In this document: piece by piece, positions 63,902 through 64,000 of the stretch
Numbering within the stretch: the first letter of the stretch is position 1
Layout of the letters: the number at the start of each line of letters is the position of its first letter
Origin: DATEDA01 sp963789885
Lineage (GTDB): Bacteria > Pseudomonadota > Gammaproteobacteria > Burkholderiales > SG8-39
Length of the DNA stretch: 64,000 nt
NCBI GenBank assembly: GCA_963789885.1
Contig: CAWBNB010000010.1
Location: forward strand, 248,001 to 312,000
Direction of reading: 5' to 3'
The notes under the pieces: model-generated
What the model saw: the letters and a program-made list of their open reading frames with translations, nothing else
Databases searched by the model: none
Told to the model about the DNA's origin: nothing
Program-made: the position numbers and the translations under genes

Positions 63902-64000
63902 CTATTTCTTCGCGTCGGAGCCTTGCGCCTGCCGGTAGCGCTCGAGGACGCTGCGCTGCTCGGGGGTGACGCGCTGCGCCCACTCGTCGACCATCGTCCG
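63902..64000 (-). CDS. C-terminal end of a TRAP receptor (DctP), gene runs past window edge
   Basis: The last 32 codons and stop: a frame open to base 64000 reading MVDEWAQRVTPEQRSVLERYRQA and ending KK. A charged C-terminal helix before DctQ/DctM genes is the usual position of a DctP receptor. Too short to recognise by sequence alone; the call rests on context. Confidence 0.55.
   Translation of the reverse strand, partial: RTMVDEWAQRVTPEQRSVLERYRQAQGSDAKK

Overview
This window is very GC-rich, gene-dense chromosomal DNA. Its content suggests a metabolically versatile, soil or freshwater betaproteobacterium, probably Burkholderiales or a relative. The pointers are three periplasmic receptors of the TTT (tripartite tricarboxylate transporter, Bug) family, two branched-chain amino-acid type ABC importers, a TRAP importer, several LysR regulators, polyhydroxyalkanoate synthase, hutF-type histidine degradation and aromatic-ring oxygenases. 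The taxonomic statement is inference, because there is no rRNA or marker gene. I saw no tRNA, rRNA, CRISPR array, insertion sequence, prophage or replication origin. No stretch over 300 bases lacks a gene.

Region by region: (1) 1-10038, minus strand: DUF6356 protein, a fused LivH-LivM permease, LivG, LivF, HyuA, an SDR, HyuB, an OsmC-like protein and a LivK-type receptor cut by the window edge. This looks like an importer plus hydantoinase/oxoprolinase operon. (2) 10148-14014, plus: an Lrp/AsnC regulator with a recognisable promoter and palindrome, a Gly/His-rich secreted protein, an amidohydrolase, a D-2-hydroxyacid dehydrogenase and a tiny Lys/Arg/Glu-rich ORF; a small membrane protein is on the minus strand. 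(3) 14025-20760: an SDR-MFS pair divergent from a Rieske dioxygenase alpha/beta pair, a MetE-like zinc methyltransferase, a broken class II aldolase and a TTT receptor. Together these are a plausible aromatic-carboxylate module. (4) 20768-27933: DUF2182 (frameshifted) and DUF1326, an FAH-family hydrolase (frameshifted), LigJ with a LysR regulator, DoxX with a DODA-type dioxygenase, and a TTT receptor.

(5) 27933-34278, minus: a tightly packed run of TPP enzyme, zinc alcohol dehydrogenase, PhaC, acetate/propionate-type CoA transferase (no ATG, apparent ATC start) and TTT receptor. (6) 34452-35432: a TRAP receptor. (7) 35437-42076, minus: hutU-hutI-hutF, a SAF-domain oxidoreductase and an amidohydrolase, without hutH. 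(8) 42135-44033, plus: a thioesterase (frameshifted) and an internally duplicated lipoprotein. (9) 44050-56232, minus: an ABC importer (receptor, LivH, LivM, LivG, LivF), LysR, TTT receptor, metallo-beta-lactamase-fold hydrolase (frameshifted), aconitase, HTD2/MaoC hydratase and CaiB-type CoA transferase. (10) 56425-64000: an acyl-CoA-dehydrogenase-like oxygenase and LysR on plus, then a TPP enzyme, an amidohydrolase and TRAP components (DctM, DctQ, end of a DctP) on minus.

The common theme is import of small organic acids or aromatic acids coupled to CoA-transferase, hydratase, amidohydrolase and TPP chemistry. Five genes are interrupted by about eight apparent single-base indels, and a ninth possible indel precedes the dioxygenase beta subunit. 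They cluster mostly between 17.4 and 23.6 kb. Either the assembly has residual indel errors or this region is decaying.
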